Below, one piece after another: positions 33,249 through 48,000 of a stretch of 64,000 bases of DNA; positions within the stretch are counted from its first letter, which is position 1; every line of letters begins with the position of its first letter. The stretch is from Andrena cerasifolii. Lineage: Eukaryota > Arthropoda > Insecta > Hymenoptera > Andrenidae. Location of the stretch: positions 1 to 64,000 of the forward strand of contig NW_027485014.1 of the NCBI RefSeq assembly GCF_050908995.1. Reading direction: 5' to 3'. The notes below the pieces were generated by a model. It saw only the letters and a list, made by a program, of their open reading frames with translations. It was not told the DNA's origin and searched no databases. Position numbers and translations under genes: made by a program.

Positions 33249-35696
33249 GTTAAACGAGTAAAACGAGTAAAATGAGTAAAACGAGTAAACCGAGTAAAAC
33301 GAGTAAAACGAGTAAAACTAGTAAAACGAGCAAAACTAGTAAAACGAGTAAAACGAGGAAAACGAGTAAAACGAGTAAAACGAGTAACACGAGTAAAACG
33401 AGTAAAACGAGTAAAACGAGTAAAACGAGTAAAACGAGTAAAACGAGTAAAACGAGTAAAACGAGCAAAACGAGCAAAACGAGCAAAACGAGCAAAACGA
33501 GCAAAACGAGCAAAACTAGCAAAACGAGTAAAACGAGTAAAACGAGTAAAACGAGTAAAACGAGTAAAACGAGTAAAACGAGTAAAACGAGTAAAACGAG
33601 TAAAACGAGGAAAACGAGGAAAACGAGTAAAACGAGTAAAACGAGTAACACGAGTAAAACGAGTAAAACGAGTAAAACGAGTAAAACGAGTAAAACTAGT
33701 AAAACGAGCAAAACGAGCAAAACTAGTAAAACGAGCAAAACGAGCAAAACGAGGAAAACGAGTAAAACGAGTAAAACGAGTAAAACGAGTAACACGAGTA
33801 AAACGAGTAAAACGAGTAAAACGAGTAAAACGAGTAAAACGAGTAAAACGAGTAAAACGAGTAAAACGAGTAATACGAGTAAAACGACTAAAACGAGTAA
33901 AACGAGTGAAACGAGTGAAACGTGTCAACCGAGTGAAACGAGTCAAACGAGTGAAACGAGTCAAACGAGTGAAACGAGTGAAACGAGTGAAACGAGTGAA
34001 ACGAGTAAAACGAGTGAAACGAGTAAAACGAGTAAAACGAGTAAATCGAGTAAAACGAGCAAAACTAGTAAAACGAGTAAAACGAGCAAAACGAGTAAAA
34101 CGAGCAAAACGAGTAAAACTAGTAAAACGAGTAAAACGAGTAAAACGAGTAAAACGAGTAAAACGAGTAAAACGAGTAAAACGAGTAAAACGAGTAAAAC
34201 GAGTAAAACGAGTAAAACGAGTAAAACGAGTAAAACGAGTAAAACGAGTAAAACTAGTAAAACTAGTAAAACTAGTAAAACTAGTAAAACGAGTAAAACT
34301 AGTAAAACGAGTAAAACGAGTAAAACGAGTAAAACGAGTAAAACGAGTAAAACGAGTGAAACGAGTGAAACGAGTGAAACGAGTGAAACGAGTAAAACGA
34401 GTAAAACGAGTAAAACGAGTAAAACGAGTAAAACGAGTAAAACGAGTAAAACGAGTAAAACGAGTAAAACGAGTTAAACGAGTAAAACGAGTAAAATGAG
34501 TAAAACGAGTAAACCGAGTAAAACGAGTAAAACGAGTAAAACTAGTAAAACGAGCAAAACTAGTAAAACGAGTAAAACGAGGAAAACGAGTAAAACGAGT
34601 AAAACGAGTAACACGAGTAAAACGAGTAAAACGAGTAAAACGAGTAAAACGAGTAAAACGAGTAAAACGAGTAAAACGAGTAAAACGAGCAAAACGAGCA
34701 AAACGAGCAAAACGAGCAAAACGAGCAAAACGAGCAAAACTAGCAAAACGAGTAAAACGAGTAAAACGAGTAAAACGAGTAAAACGAGTAAAACGAGTAA
34801 AACGAGTAAAACGAGTAAAACGAGTAAAACGAGGAAAACGAGGAAAACGAGTAAAACGAGTAAAACGAGTAACACGAGTAAAACGAGTAAAACGAGTAAA
34901 ACGAGTAAAACGAGTAAAACTAGTAAAACGAGCAAAACGAGCAAAACTAGTAAAACGAGCAAAACGAGCAAAACGAGGAAAACGAGTAAAACGAGTAAAA
35001 CGAGTAAAACGAGTAACACGAGTAAAACGAGTAAAACGAGTAAAACGAGTAAAACGAGTAAAACGAGTAAAACGAGTAAAACGAGTAAAACGAGTAATAC
35101 GAGTAAAACGACTAAAACGAGTAAAACGAGTGAAACGAGTGAAACGTGTCAACCGAGTGAAACGAGTCAAACGAGTGAAACGAGTCAAACGAGTGAAACG
35201 AGTGAAACGAGTGAAACGAGTGAAACGAGTAAAACGAGTGAAACGAGTAAAACGAGTAAAACGAGTAAATCGAGTAAAACGAGCAAAACTAGTAAAACGA
35301 GTAAAACGAGCAAAACGAGTAAAACGAGCAAAACGAGTAAAACTAGTAAAACGAGTAAAACGAGTAAAACGAGTAAAACGAGTAAAACGAGTAAAACGAG
35401 TAAAACGAGTAAAACGAGTAAAACGAGTAAAACGAGTAAAACGAGTAAAACGAGTAAAACGAGTAAAACGAGTAAAACTAGTAAAACTAGTAAAACTAGT
35501 AAAACTAGTAAAACGAGTAAAACTAGTAAAACGAGTAAAACGAGTAAAACGAGTAAAACGAGTAAAACGAGTAAAACGAGTGAAACGAGTGAAACGAGTG
35601 AAACGAGTGAAACGAGTGAAACGAGTAAAACGAGTGAAACGAGTAAAACGAGTGAAACGAGTAAAACGAGTAAAACGAGTAAAACGAGTAAAACGA
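33249..35696 (-). repeat. Tandem duplication of a 1224-bp satellite block
   Basis: The unusual junction GTTAAACGAG followed by AAAATGAGT and AAACCGAGT occurs at 33249 and again at 34473, an offset of 1224 bp (136 units). The variant order downstream of both is the same over most of the block. A third occurrence at 43292 lacks the AAAATGAGT unit. The right edge is approximate. Confidence 0.7.
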
Positions 35697-38600
35697 GTAA
35701 AACGAGTGAAACGAGTGAAACGAGTGAAACGAGTGAAACGAGTGAAACGAGTGAAACGAGTAAAACGAGTGAAACGAGTAAAACGAGTAAAACGAGTAAA
35801 ACGAGTAAAACGAGTAAAACGAGTAAAACGAGTAAAACGAGTAAAACGAGTAAAACGAGTAAATCGAGTAAAACGAGTAAAACGAGTAAAACGAGTAAAA
35901 CGAGTAAAACGAGTAAAACGAGTAAAACGAGTAAAACGAGTAAAACGAGTAAAACGAGTAAAACGAGTAAATCGAGTAAAACGAGTAAAACGAGTAAAAC
36001 GAGTAAAACGAGTAAAACGAGTAAAACGAGTAACACGAGTAACACGAGTAACACGAGTAAAACGAGTAAAACGAGTAAAACGAGTAATACGAGCAAAACT
36101 AGTAAAACGAGTAACACGAGTAAAACGAGTAAAACGAGTGAAACGAGTGGAACGAGTGGAACGAGTGGAACGAGTGAAACGAGTGAAACGAGTGAAACGA
36201 GTGAAACGAGTGAAACGAGTAAAACGAGTGAAACGAGTAAAACGAGTAAAACGAGTGAAACGAGTGAAACGAGTGAAACGAGTGAAACGAGTGAAACGAG
36301 TAAAACGAGTAAAACGAGTAAAACGAGTAAAACGAGTGAAACGAGTAAAACGAGTGAAACGAGTGAAACGAGTGAAACGAGTGAAACGAGTGAAACGAGT
36401 AAAACGAGTAAAACGAGTAAAACGAGTAAAACGAGTAAAACGAGTAAAACGAGTAAAACGAGTAAAACGAGTAAAACGAGTCAAACGAGTAAAACGAGTC
36501 AAACGAGTGAAACGAGTGAAACGAGTGAAACGAGTGAAACGAGTAAAACGAGTAAAACGAGTAAAACGAGTAAAACGAGTAAAACGAGTAAAACGAGTAA
36601 AACGAGTAAAACGAGTAAAACGAGTAAAACGAGTAAAACGAGTAAAACGAGTAAAACGAGTAAAACGAGTGGAACGAGTGGAACGAGTGAAACGGGTGAA
36701 ACGAGTGAAACGAGTAAAACGAGTGAAACGAGTAAAACGAGTAAAACGAGTAAAACGAGTAAAACGAGTAAAACGAGTAAAACGAGTAAAACGAGTAAAA
36801 CGAGTCAAACGAGTCAAACGAGTGAAACGAGTGAAACGAGTGAAACGAGTGAAACGAGTAAAACGAGTAAAACGAGTAAAACGAGTAAAACGAGTAAATC
36901 GAGTAAAACGAGCAAAACTAGTAAAACGAGTAAAACGAGCAAAACGAGTAAAACTAGTAAAACGAGTAAAACGAGTAAAACGAGTAAAACGAGTAAAACG
37001 AGTAAAACGAGTAAAACGAGTAAAACGAGTAAAACGAGTAAAACGAGTAAAACGAGTAAAACGAGTAAAACGAGTAAAACTAGTAAAACTAGTAAAACTA
37101 GTAAAACGAGTAAAACTAGTAAAACGAGTAAAACGAGTAAAACGAGTAAAACGAGTAAAACGAGTAAAACGAGTGAAACGAGTGAAACGAGTGAAACGAG
37201 TGAAACGAGTGAAACGAGTAAAACGAGTGAAACGAGTAAAACGAGTGAAACGAGTAAAACGAGTAAAACGAGTAAAACGAGTAAAACGAGTGAAACGAGT
37301 GAAACGAGTGAAACGAGTGAAACGAGTGAAACGAGTGAAACGAGTGAAACGAGTAAAACGAGTGAAACGAGTAAAACGAGTAAAACGAGTAAAACGAGTA
37401 AAACGAGTAAAACGAGTAAAACGAGTAAAACGAGTAAATCGAGTAAAACGAGTAAAACGAGTAAAACGAGTAAAACGAGTAAAACGAGTAAAACGAGTAA
37501 AACGAGTAAAACGAGTAAAACGAGTAAAACGAGTAAAACGAGTAAAACGAGTAAATCGAGTAAAACGAGTAAAACGAGTAAAACGAGTAAAACGAGTAAA
37601 ACGAGTAAAACGAGTAAAACGAGTAACACGAGTAACACGAGTAACACGAGTAAAACGAGTAAAACGAGTAAAACGAGTAATACGAGCAAAACTAGTAAAA
37701 CGAGTAACACGAGTAAAACGAGTAAAACGAGTGAAACGAGTGGAACGAGTGGAACGAGTGAAACGAGTGAAACGAGTGAAACGAGTGAAACGAGTGAAAC
37801 GAGTGAAACGAGTAAAACGAGTGAAACGAGTAAAACGAGTGAAACGAGTAAAACGAGTAAAACGAGTGAAACGAGTGAAACGAGTGAAACGAGTGAAACG
37901 AGTGAAACGAGTAAAACGAGTAAAACGAGTAAAACGAGTAAAACGAGTGAAACGAGTCAAACGAGTGAAACGAGTGAAACGAGTGAAACGAGTGAAACGA
38001 GTGAAACGAGTAAAACGAGTGAAACGAGTAAAACGAGTAAAACGAGTAAAACGAGTAAAACGAGTAAAACGAGTAAAACGAGTAAAACGAGTCAAACGAG
38101 TAAAACGAGTCAAACGAGTGAAACGAGTGAAACGAGTGAAACGAGTGAAACGAGTGAAACGAGTAAAACGAGTAAAACGAGTAAAACGAGTAAAACGAGT
38201 AAAACGAGTAAAACGAGTAAAACGAGTAAAACGAGTAAAACGAGTAAAACGAGTAAAACGAGTAAAACGAGTAAAACGAGTGGAACGAGTGGAACGAGTG
38301 AAACGGGTGAAACGAGTGAAACGAGTAAAACGAGTGAAACGAGTAAAACGAGTAAAACGAGTAAAACGAGTAAAACGAGTAAAACGAGTAAAACGAGTAA
38401 AACGAGTAAAACGAGTCAAACGAGTCAAACGAGTGAAACGAGTCAAACGAGTGAAACGAGTGAAACGAGTGAAACGAGTGAAACGAGTAAAACGAGTGAA
38501 ACGAGTAAAACGAGTAAAACGAGTAAAACGAGTAAAACGAGTAAAACGAGTAAAACGAGTAAAACGAGTAAAACGAGTAAAACGAGTAAAACGAGTAAAA

Positions 38601-41600
38601 CGAGTAAAACGAGTAAAACGAGTAAAACGAGTAAAACGAGTAAAACGAGTAAAACGAGCAAAACTAGTAAAACTAGTAAAACGAGGAAAACGAGGAAAAC
38701 GAGGAAAACGAGGAAAACGAGGAAAACGAGGAAAACGAGTAAAACGAGTAAAACGAGTAAAACGAGTAAAACGAGTAAAACGAGTGAAACGAGTGAAACG
38801 AGTGAAACGAGTGAAACGAGTCAAACGAGTCAAACGAGTAAAACGAGTAAAACGAGTAAAACGGGTAAAACGGGTAAAACGAGTAAAACGAGTAAAACGA
38901 GTAAAACGAGTAAAACGAGTAAAACGAGTAAAACGAGTAAAACGAGTAAAACGAGCAAAACTAGTAAAACGAGCAAAACTAGTAAAACGAGCAAAACTAG
39001 TAAAACGAGTAAAACGAGTAAAACGAGTAAAACGAGTAAAACGAGTAAAACGAGTAAAACGAGTAAAACGAGTAAAACGAGTAAAACGAGTAAAACGAGT
39101 AAAACGAGTAAAACGAGTAAAACGAGCAAAACTAGTAAAACGAGCAAAACTAGTAAAACGAGTAACACGAGTAAAACGAGTAAAACGAGTAAAACGAGTA
39201 AAACGAGTAAAACTAGTAAAACGAGCAAAACGAGCAAAACTAGTAAAACGAGCAAAACGAGGAAAACGAGTAAAACGAGTAAAACGAGTAAAACGAGTAA
39301 CACGAGTAAAACGAGTAAAACGAGTAAAACGAGTAAAACGAGTAAAACGAGTAAAACGAGTAAAACGAGTAAAACGAGTAAAACGAGTAAAACGAGTAAA
39401 ACGAGTAAAACGAGTAATACGAGTAAAACGACTAAAACGAGTAAAACGAGTAAAACGAGTAAAACGAGTAAAACGAGTAAAACGAGTAAAACTAGTAAAA
39501 CGAGTAAAACGAGTAAAACGAGTAAAACGAGTAAAACGAGTAAAACGAGTAAAACGAGTAAAACGAGTGGAACGAGTGGAACGAGTGAAACGGGTGAAAC
39601 GAGTGAAACGAGTAAAACGAGTGAAACGAGTAAAACGAGTAAAACGAGTAAAACGAGTAAAACGAGTAAAACGAGTAAAACGAGTAAAACGAGTCAAACG
39701 AGTCAAACGAGTGAAACGAGTGAAACGAGTGAAACGAGTGAAACGAGTAAAACGAGTGAAACGAGTAAAACGAGTAAAACGAGTAAAACGAGTAAAACGA
39801 GTAAAACGAGTAAAACGAGTAAAACGAGTAAAACGAGTAAAACGAGTAAAACGAGTAAAACGAGTAAAACGAGTAAAACGAGTAAAACGAGTAAAACGAG
39901 CAAAACTAGTAAAACTAGTAAAACGAGGAAAACGAGGAAAACGAGGAAAACGAGGAAAACGAGGAAAACGAGGAAAACGAGTAAAACGAGTAAAACGAGT
40001 AAAACGAGTAAAACGAGTAAAACGAGTGAAACGAGTGAAACGAGTGAAACGAGTGAAACGAGTCAAACGAGTCAAACGAGTAAAACGAGTAAAACGAGTA
40101 AAACGGGTAAAACGAGGAAAACGAGTAAAACGAGTAAAACGAGTAAAACGAGTAACACGAGTAAAACGAGTAAAACGAGTAAAACGAGTAAAACGAGTAA
40201 AACGAGTAAAACGAGTAAAACGAGTAAAACGAGTAAAACGAGTAAAACGAGTAAAACGAGTAATACGAGTAAAACGACTAAAACGAGTAAAACGAGTAAA
40301 ACGAGTAAAACGAGTAAAACGAGTAAAACGAGTAAAACTAGTAAAACGAGTAAAACGAGTAAAACGAGTAAAACGAGAAAAACGAGTAAAACGAGTAAAA
40401 CGAGTAATACGAGTAATACGAGTAAAACGAGTAATACGAGTAATACGAGTAAAACGAGTAATACGAGTAAAACGAGTAAAACGAGTGAAACGAGTGAAAC
40501 GAGTGAAACGTGTCAAACGAGTGAAACGAGTCAAACGAGTGAAACGAGTGAAACGAGTGAAACGAGTGAAACGAGTGAAACGAGTAAAGCGAGTGAAACG
40601 AGTAAAACGAGTAAAACGAGTAAAACGAGTAAAACGAGTAAAACGAGTAAAACGACTAAAACGACTAAAACGAGTAAAACGAGTAAAACTAGTAAAACGA
40701 GTAAAACGAGTAAAACGAGTAAAACGAGTAAAACTAGTAAAACGAGCAAAACGAGCAAAACTAGTAAAACGAGTAAAACGAGGAAAACGAGTAAAACGAG
40801 TAAAACGAGTAACACGAGTAAAACGAGTAAAACGAGTAAAACGAGTAAAACGAGTAAAACGAGTAAAACGAGTAAAACGAGTAAAACGAGCAAAACTAGT
40901 AAAACGAGCAAAACTAGTAAAACGAGTAACACGAGTAAAACGAGTAAAACGAGTAAAACGAGTAAAACGAGTAAAACTAGTAAAACGAGCAAAACGAGCA
41001 AAACTAGTAAAACGAGCAAAACGAGCAAAACGAGGAAAACGAGTAAAACGAGCAAAACGAGTAAAACGAGTAACACGAGTAAAACGAGTAAAACGAGTAA
41101 AACGAGTAAAACGAGTAAAACGAGTAAAACGAGTAAAACGAGTAAAACGAGTAAAACGAGTAAAACGAGTAATACGAGTAAAACGACTAAAACGAGTAAA
41201 ACGAGTAAAACGAGTAAAACGAGTAAAACGAGTAAAACTAGTAAAACGAGTAAAACGAGTAAAACGAGTAAAACTAGTAAAACGAGAAAAACGAGTAAAA
41301 CGAGTAAAACGAGTAATACGAGTAATACGAGTAAAACGAGTAATACGAGTAAAACGAGTAAAACGAGTGAAACGAGTGAAACGAGTGAAACGTGTCAACC
41401 GAGTGAAACGAGTCAAACGAGTGAAACGAGTCAAACGAGTGAAACGAGTGAAACGAGTAAAACGAGTAAAACGAGTAAATCGAGTAAAACGAGCAAAACT
41501 AGTAAAACGAGCAAAACTAGTAAAACTAGTAAAACGAGTAAAACTAGTAAAACGAGTAAAACTAGTAAAACGAGTAAAACGAGTAAAACGAGTAAAACGA

Positions 41601-44600
41601 GTAAAACGAGTAAAACGAGCAAAACGAGCAAAACGAGCAAAACGAGCAAAACGAGTAAAACGAGTAAAACGAGTAAATCGAGTAAAACGAGTAAAACGAG
41701 TAAAACGAGTAAAACGAGTAAAACGAGTAAAACGAGTAAAACTAGTAAAACTAGTAAAACTAGTAAAACTAGTAAAACTAGTAAAACTAGTAAAACTAGT
41801 AAAACGAGTAAAACGAGTAAAACGAGTAAAACGAGTAAAACGAGTAAATCGAGCAAAACTAGTAAAACGAGTGAATCGAGTGAAACGAGTGAAACGAGTA
41901 AAACGAGTAAAACGAGTAAAACGAGTAAAACGAGTAAAACGAGTAAAACGAGTAAAACGATTAAAACGAGTAAAACGTGTAAAACGAGTAAAACGAGTAA
42001 AACGAATCAAACGAGTAAAACGAGTAAAACGAGTAAAACGAGTAAAACGAGTAAAACGAGTAAAACGAGTAAAACGAGTAAAACGAGTAAAACGAGTAAT
42101 ACGAGTAAAACGAGTAAAACGAGTAATACGAGTAAAACGAGTAAAACTAGTAAAACGAGTAAAACGAGTAAAACTAGTAAAACTAGTAAAACGAGTAAAA
42201 CGCGTAAAACGAGTAAAACGAGTAAATCGAGTAAAACGAGTAAAACGAGTAAAACGAGTAAAACGAGTAAAACGAGTAAAACGAGTAAAACGAGTAAAAC
42301 GAGTAAAACGAGTAAATCGAGTAAATCGAGCAAAACTAGTAAAACGAGTGAATCGAGTGAAACGAGTAAAACGAGTAAAACGAGTAAAACGAGTAAAACG
42401 AGTAAAACGAGTAAAACGAGTAAAACGAGTAAAACGAGTAAAACGAGTAAAACGAGTAAAACGAGTAAAACGAGTAAAACGAGTAAAACGAATCAAACGA
42501 GTAAAACGAGTAAAACGAGTAAAACGAGTAAAACGAGTAAAACGAGTAAAACGAGTAAAACGAGTAAAACGAGTAAAACGAGTAAAACGAGTAAAACGAG
42601 TAAAACGAGTAAATCGAGTAAAACGAGTAAATCGAGTAAAACGAGTAAAACGAGTAAAACGAGTAAAACGAGTAAAACGAGTAAAACGAGTAAAACGAGT
42701 AAAACGAGTAAAACGAGTAAAACGAGTAAAACGAGCAAAACGAGCAAAACGAGTGAAACGAGTAAACGAGTGAAACGAGTGAAACGAGTGAAACGAGTGA
42801 AACGAGTAAAACGAGCAAAACGAGCAAAACGAGTAAAACGAGTAAAACGAGTAAAACGAGTAAAACGAGTAAAACGAGTAAAACGAGCAAAACTAGTAAA
42901 ACGAGGAAAACGAGGAAAACGAGGAAAACGAGGAAAACGAGTAAAACGAGTAAAACGAGTAAAACGAGTAAAACGAGTAAATCGAGTAAAACGAGTAAAT
43001 CGAGTAAAACGAGTAAAACGAGTAAAACGAGCAAAACGAGCAAAACGAGCAAAACGAGCAAAACGAGCAAAACGAGCAAAACTAGCAAAACGAGTAAAAC
43101 GAGTAAAACGAGTAAAACGAGTAAAACGAGTAAAACGAGTAAAACGAGTAAAACGAGTAAAACGAGTAAAACGAGTAAAACGAGTAAAACGAGTAAAACG
43201 AGTAAAACGAGTAAAACGAGTAAAACGAGTAAAACGAGTAAAACGAGTAAAACGAGTAAAACGAGTAAAACGAGTAAAACGAGTAAAACGAGTTAAACGA
43301 GTAAAACGAGTAAAACGAGTAAAACGAGTAAACCGAGTAAAACGAGTAAAACGAGTAAAACTAGTAAAACGAGCAAAACTAGTAAAACGAGTAAAACGAG
43401 GAAAACGAGTAAAACGAGTAAAACGAGTAACACGAGTAAAACGAGTAAAACGAGTAAAACGAGTAAAACGAGTAAAACGAGTAAAACGAGTAAAACGAGT
43501 AAAACGAGCAAAACGAGCAAAACGAGCAAAACGAGCAAAACGAGCAAAACGAGCAAAACTAGCAAAACGAGTAAAACGAGTAAAACGAGTAAAACGAGTA
43601 AAACGAGTAAAACGAGTAAAACGAGTAAAACGAGTAAAACGAGGAAAACGAGTAAAACGAGTAAAACGAGTAACACGAGTAAAACGAGTAAAACGAGTAA
43701 AACGAGTAAAACGAGTAAAACTAGTAAAACGAGCAAAACGAGCAAAACTAGTAAAACGAGCAAAACGAGCAAAACGAGGAAAACGAGTAAAACGAGTAAA
43801 ACGAGTAAAACGAGTAACACGAGTAAAACGAGTAAAACGAGTAAAACGAGTAAAACGAGTAAAACGAGTAAAACGAGTAAAACGAGTAAAACGAGTAATA
43901 CGAGTAAAACGACTAAAACGAGTAAAACGAGTAAAACGAGTAAAACGAGTAAAACGAGTAAAACGAGTAAAACTAGTAAAACGAGTAAAACGAGTAAAAC
44001 GAGTAAAACTAGTAAAACGAGAAAAACGAGTAAAACGAGTAAAACGAGTAATACGAGTAATACGAGTAAAACGAGTAATACGAGTAAAACGAGTAAAACG
44101 AGTGAAACGAGTGAAACGTGTCAACCGAGTGAAACGAGTCAAACGAGTGAAACGAGTCAAACGAGTGAAACGAGTGAAACGAGTGAAACGAGTGAAACGA
44201 GTAAAACGAGTAAAACGAGTAAAACGAGTAAAACGAGTAAATCGAGTAAAACGAGCAAAACTAGTAAAACGAGTAAAACGAGCAAAACGAGTAAAACTAG
44301 TAAAACGAGTAAAACGAGTAAAACGAGTAAAACGAGTAAAACGAGTAAAACGAGTAAAACGAGTAAAACGAGTAAAACGAGTAAAACGAGTAAAACGAGT
44401 AAAACGAGTAAAACGAGTAAAACGAGTAAAACGAGTAAAACGAGTAAAACGAGTAAAACTAGTAAAACTAGTCAAACTAGTAAAACGAGTAAAACTAGTA
44501 AAACGAGTAAAACGAGTAAAACGAGTAAAACGAGTAAAACGAGTAAAACGAGTGAAACGAGTGAAACGAGTGAAACGAGTGAAACGAGTAAAACGAGTGA

Positions 44601-47600
44601 AACGAGTAAAACGAGTGAAACGAGTAAAACGAGTAAAACGAGTAAAACGAGTAAAACGAGTGAAACGAGTGAAACGAGTGAAACGAGTGAAACGAGTGAA
44701 ACGAGTGAAACGAGTGAAACGAGTAAAACGAGTGAAACGAGTAAAACGAGTAAAACGAGTAAAACGAGTAAAACGAGTAAAACGAGTAAAACGAGTAAAA
44801 CGAGTAAAACGAGTAAATCGAGTAAAACGAGTAAAACGAGTAAAACGAGTAAAACGAGTAAAACGAGTAAAACGAGTAAAACGAGTAAAACGAGTAAAAC
44901 GAGTAAAACGAGTAAAACGAGTAAAACGAGTAAAACGAGTAAAACGAGTAAAACGAGTAAAACGAGTAAAACGAGTAAAACGAGTAAAACGAGTAAAACG
45001 AGTAAAACGAGTAAAACGAGTAACACGAGTAACACGAGTAACACGAGTAAAACGAGTAAAACGAGTAAAACGAGTAATACGAGCAAAACTAGTAAAACGA
45101 GTAACACGAGTAAAACGAGTAAAACGAGTGAAACGAGTGGAACGAGTGGAACGAGTGAAACGAGTGAAACGAGTGAAACGAGTGAAACGAGTGAAACGAG
45201 TGAAACGAGTAAAACGAGTGAAACGAGTAAAACGAGTGAAACGAGTAAAACGAGTAAAACGAGTGAAACGAGTGAAACGAGTGAAACGAGTGAAACGAGT
45301 GAAACGAGTAAAACGAGTAAAACGAGTAAAACGAGTAAAACGAGTCAAACGAGTAAAACGAGTGAAACGAGTGAAACGAGTGAAACGAGTGAAACGAGTG
45401 AAACGAGTGAAACGAGTGAAACGAGTAAAACGAGTAAAACGAGTAAAACGAGTAAAACGAGTAAAACGAGTAAAACGAGTCAAACGAGTGAAACGAGTGA
45501 AACGAGTGAAACGAGTGAAACGAGTGAAACGAGTGAAACGAGTGAAACGAGTAAAACGAGTAAAACGAGTAAAACGAGTAAAACGAGTAAAACGAGTAAA
45601 ACGAGTAAAACGAGTAAAACGAGTAAAACGAGTAAAACGAGTGGAACGAGTGGAACGAGTGAAACGGGTGAAACGAGTGAAACGAGTAAAACGAGTGAAA
45701 CGAGTAAAACGAGTAAAACGAGTAAAACGAGTAAAACGAGTAAAACGAGTAAAACGAGTAAAACGAGTAAAACGAGTCAAACGAGTCAAACGAGTGAAAC
45801 GAGTGAAACGAGTGAAACGAGTGAAACGAGTAAAACGAGTAAAACGAGTAAAACGAGTAAAACGAGTAAAACGAGTAAAACGAGTAAAACGAGTAAAACG
45901 AGTAAAACGAGTAAAACGAGTAAAACGAGTAAAACGAGTAAAACGAGTAAAACGAGTAAAACGAGTAAAACGAGTAAAACGAGTAAAACGAGTAAAACGA
46001 GTAAAACGAGCAAAACTAGTAAAACTAGTAAAACGAGGAAAACGAGGAAAACGAGGAAAACGAGGAAAACGAGGAAAACGAGTAAAACGAGTAAAACGAG
46101 TAAAACGAGTAAAACGAGTAAAACGAGTGAAACGAGTGAAACGAGTGAAACGAGTGAAACGAGTCAAACGAGTCAAACGAGTAAAACGAGTAAAACGAGT
46201 AAAACGGGTAAAACGGGTAAAACGAGTAAAACGAGTAAAACGAGTAAAACGAGTAAAACGAGTAAAACGAGTAAAACGAGTAAAACGAGTAAAACGAGCA
46301 AAACTAGTAAAACGAGCAAAACTAGTAAAACGAGCAAAACTAGTAAAACGAGTAAAACGAGTAAAACGAGTAAAACGAGTAAAACGAGTAAAACGAGTAA
46401 AACGAGTAAAACGAGTAAAACGAGTAAAACGAGTAAAACGAGTAAAACGAGTAAAACGAGTAAAACGAGCAAAACTAGTAAAACGAGCAAAACTAGTAAA
46501 ACGAGTAACACGAGTAAAACGAGTAAAACGAGTAAAACGAGTAAAACGAGTAAAACTAGTAAAACGAGCAAAACGAGCAAAACTAGTAAAACGAGCAAAA
46601 CGAGGAAAACGAGTAAAACGAGTAAAACGAGTAAAACGAGTAACACGAGTAAAACGAGTAAAACGAGTAAAACGAGTAAAACGAGTAAAACGAGTAAAAC
46701 GAGTAAAACGAGTAAAACGAGTAAAACGAGTAAAACGAGTAAAACGAGTAAAACGAGTAATACGAGTAAAACGACTAAAACGAGTAAAACGAGTAAAACG
46801 AGTAAAACGAGTAAAACGAGTAAAACGAGTAAAACTAGTAAAACGAGTAAAACGAGTAAAACGAGTAAAACGAGAAAAACGAGTAAAACGAGTAAAACGA
46901 GTAATACGAGTAATACGAGTAAAACGAGTAATACGAGTAATACGAGTAAAACGAGTAATACGAGTAAAACGAGTAAAACGAGTGAAACGAGTGAAACGAG
47001 TGAAACGTGTCAAACGAGTGAAACGAGTCAAACGAGTGAAACGAGTGAAACGAGTGAAACGAGTGAAACGAGTGAAACGAGTAAAGCGAGTGAAACGAGT
47101 AAAACGAGTAAAACGAGTAAAACGAGTAAAACGAGTAAAACGAGTAAAACGACTAAAACGACTAAAACGAGTAAAACGAGTAAAACTAGTAAAACGAGTA
47201 AAACGAGTAAAACGAGTAAAACGAGTAAAACTAGTAAAACGAGCAAAACGAGCAAAACTAGTAAAACGAGTAAAACGAGGAAAACGAGTAAAACGAGTAA
47301 AACGAGTAACACGAGTAAAACGAGTAAAACGAGTAAAACGAGTAAAACGAGTAAAACGAGTAAAACGAGTAAAACGAGTAAAACGAGCAAAACTAGTAAA
47401 ACGAGCAAAACTAGTAAAACGAGTAACACGAGTAAAACGAGTAAAACGAGTAAAACGAGTAAAACGAGTAAAACTAGTAAAACGAGCAAAACGAGCAAAA
47501 CTAGTAAAACGAGCAAAACGAGCAAAACGAGGAAAACGAGTAAAACGAGTAAAACGAGTAAAACGAGTAACACGAGTAAAACGAGTAAAACGAGTAAAAC

Positions 47601-48000
47601 GAGTAAAACGAGTAAAACGAGTAAAACGAGTAAAACGAGTAAAACGAGTAAAACGAGTAAAACGAGTAATACGAGTAAAACGACTAAAACGAGTAAAACG
47701 AGTAAAACGAGTAAAACGAGTAAAACGAGTAAAACTAGTAAAACGAGTAAAACGAGTAAAACGAGTAAAACTAGTAAAACGAGAAAAACGAGTAAAACGA
47801 GTAAAACGAGTAATACGAGTAATACGAGTAAAACGAGTAATACGAGTAAAACGAGTAAAACGAGTGAAACGAGTGAAACGAGTGAAACGTGTCAACCGAG
47901 TGAAACGAGTCAAACGAGTGAAACGAGTCAAACGAGTGAAACGAGTGAAACGAGTAAAACGAGTAAAACGAGTAAATCGAGTAAAACGAGCAAAACTAGT
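34473..48000 (-). repeat. Multi-kb duplicated satellite blocks (about 34.5-41.9 kb and 43.3-48.0 kb)
   Basis: Rare variant strings recur in the same order in two large blocks. The GAGTAACAC triplet is at 36031, 37624 and 45021. The runs of AAAACGAGG are at 38682, 39924 and 46034. The AAAGCGAGT mark near 40587 is repeated near 47083. Offsets fall from about 8.8 kb to 7.4, 7.3 and 6.5 kb along the block, so the second copy has lost internal pieces. Within the first copy there are also offsets of 1593 and 1242 bp, both multiples of 9. Confidence 0.65.
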
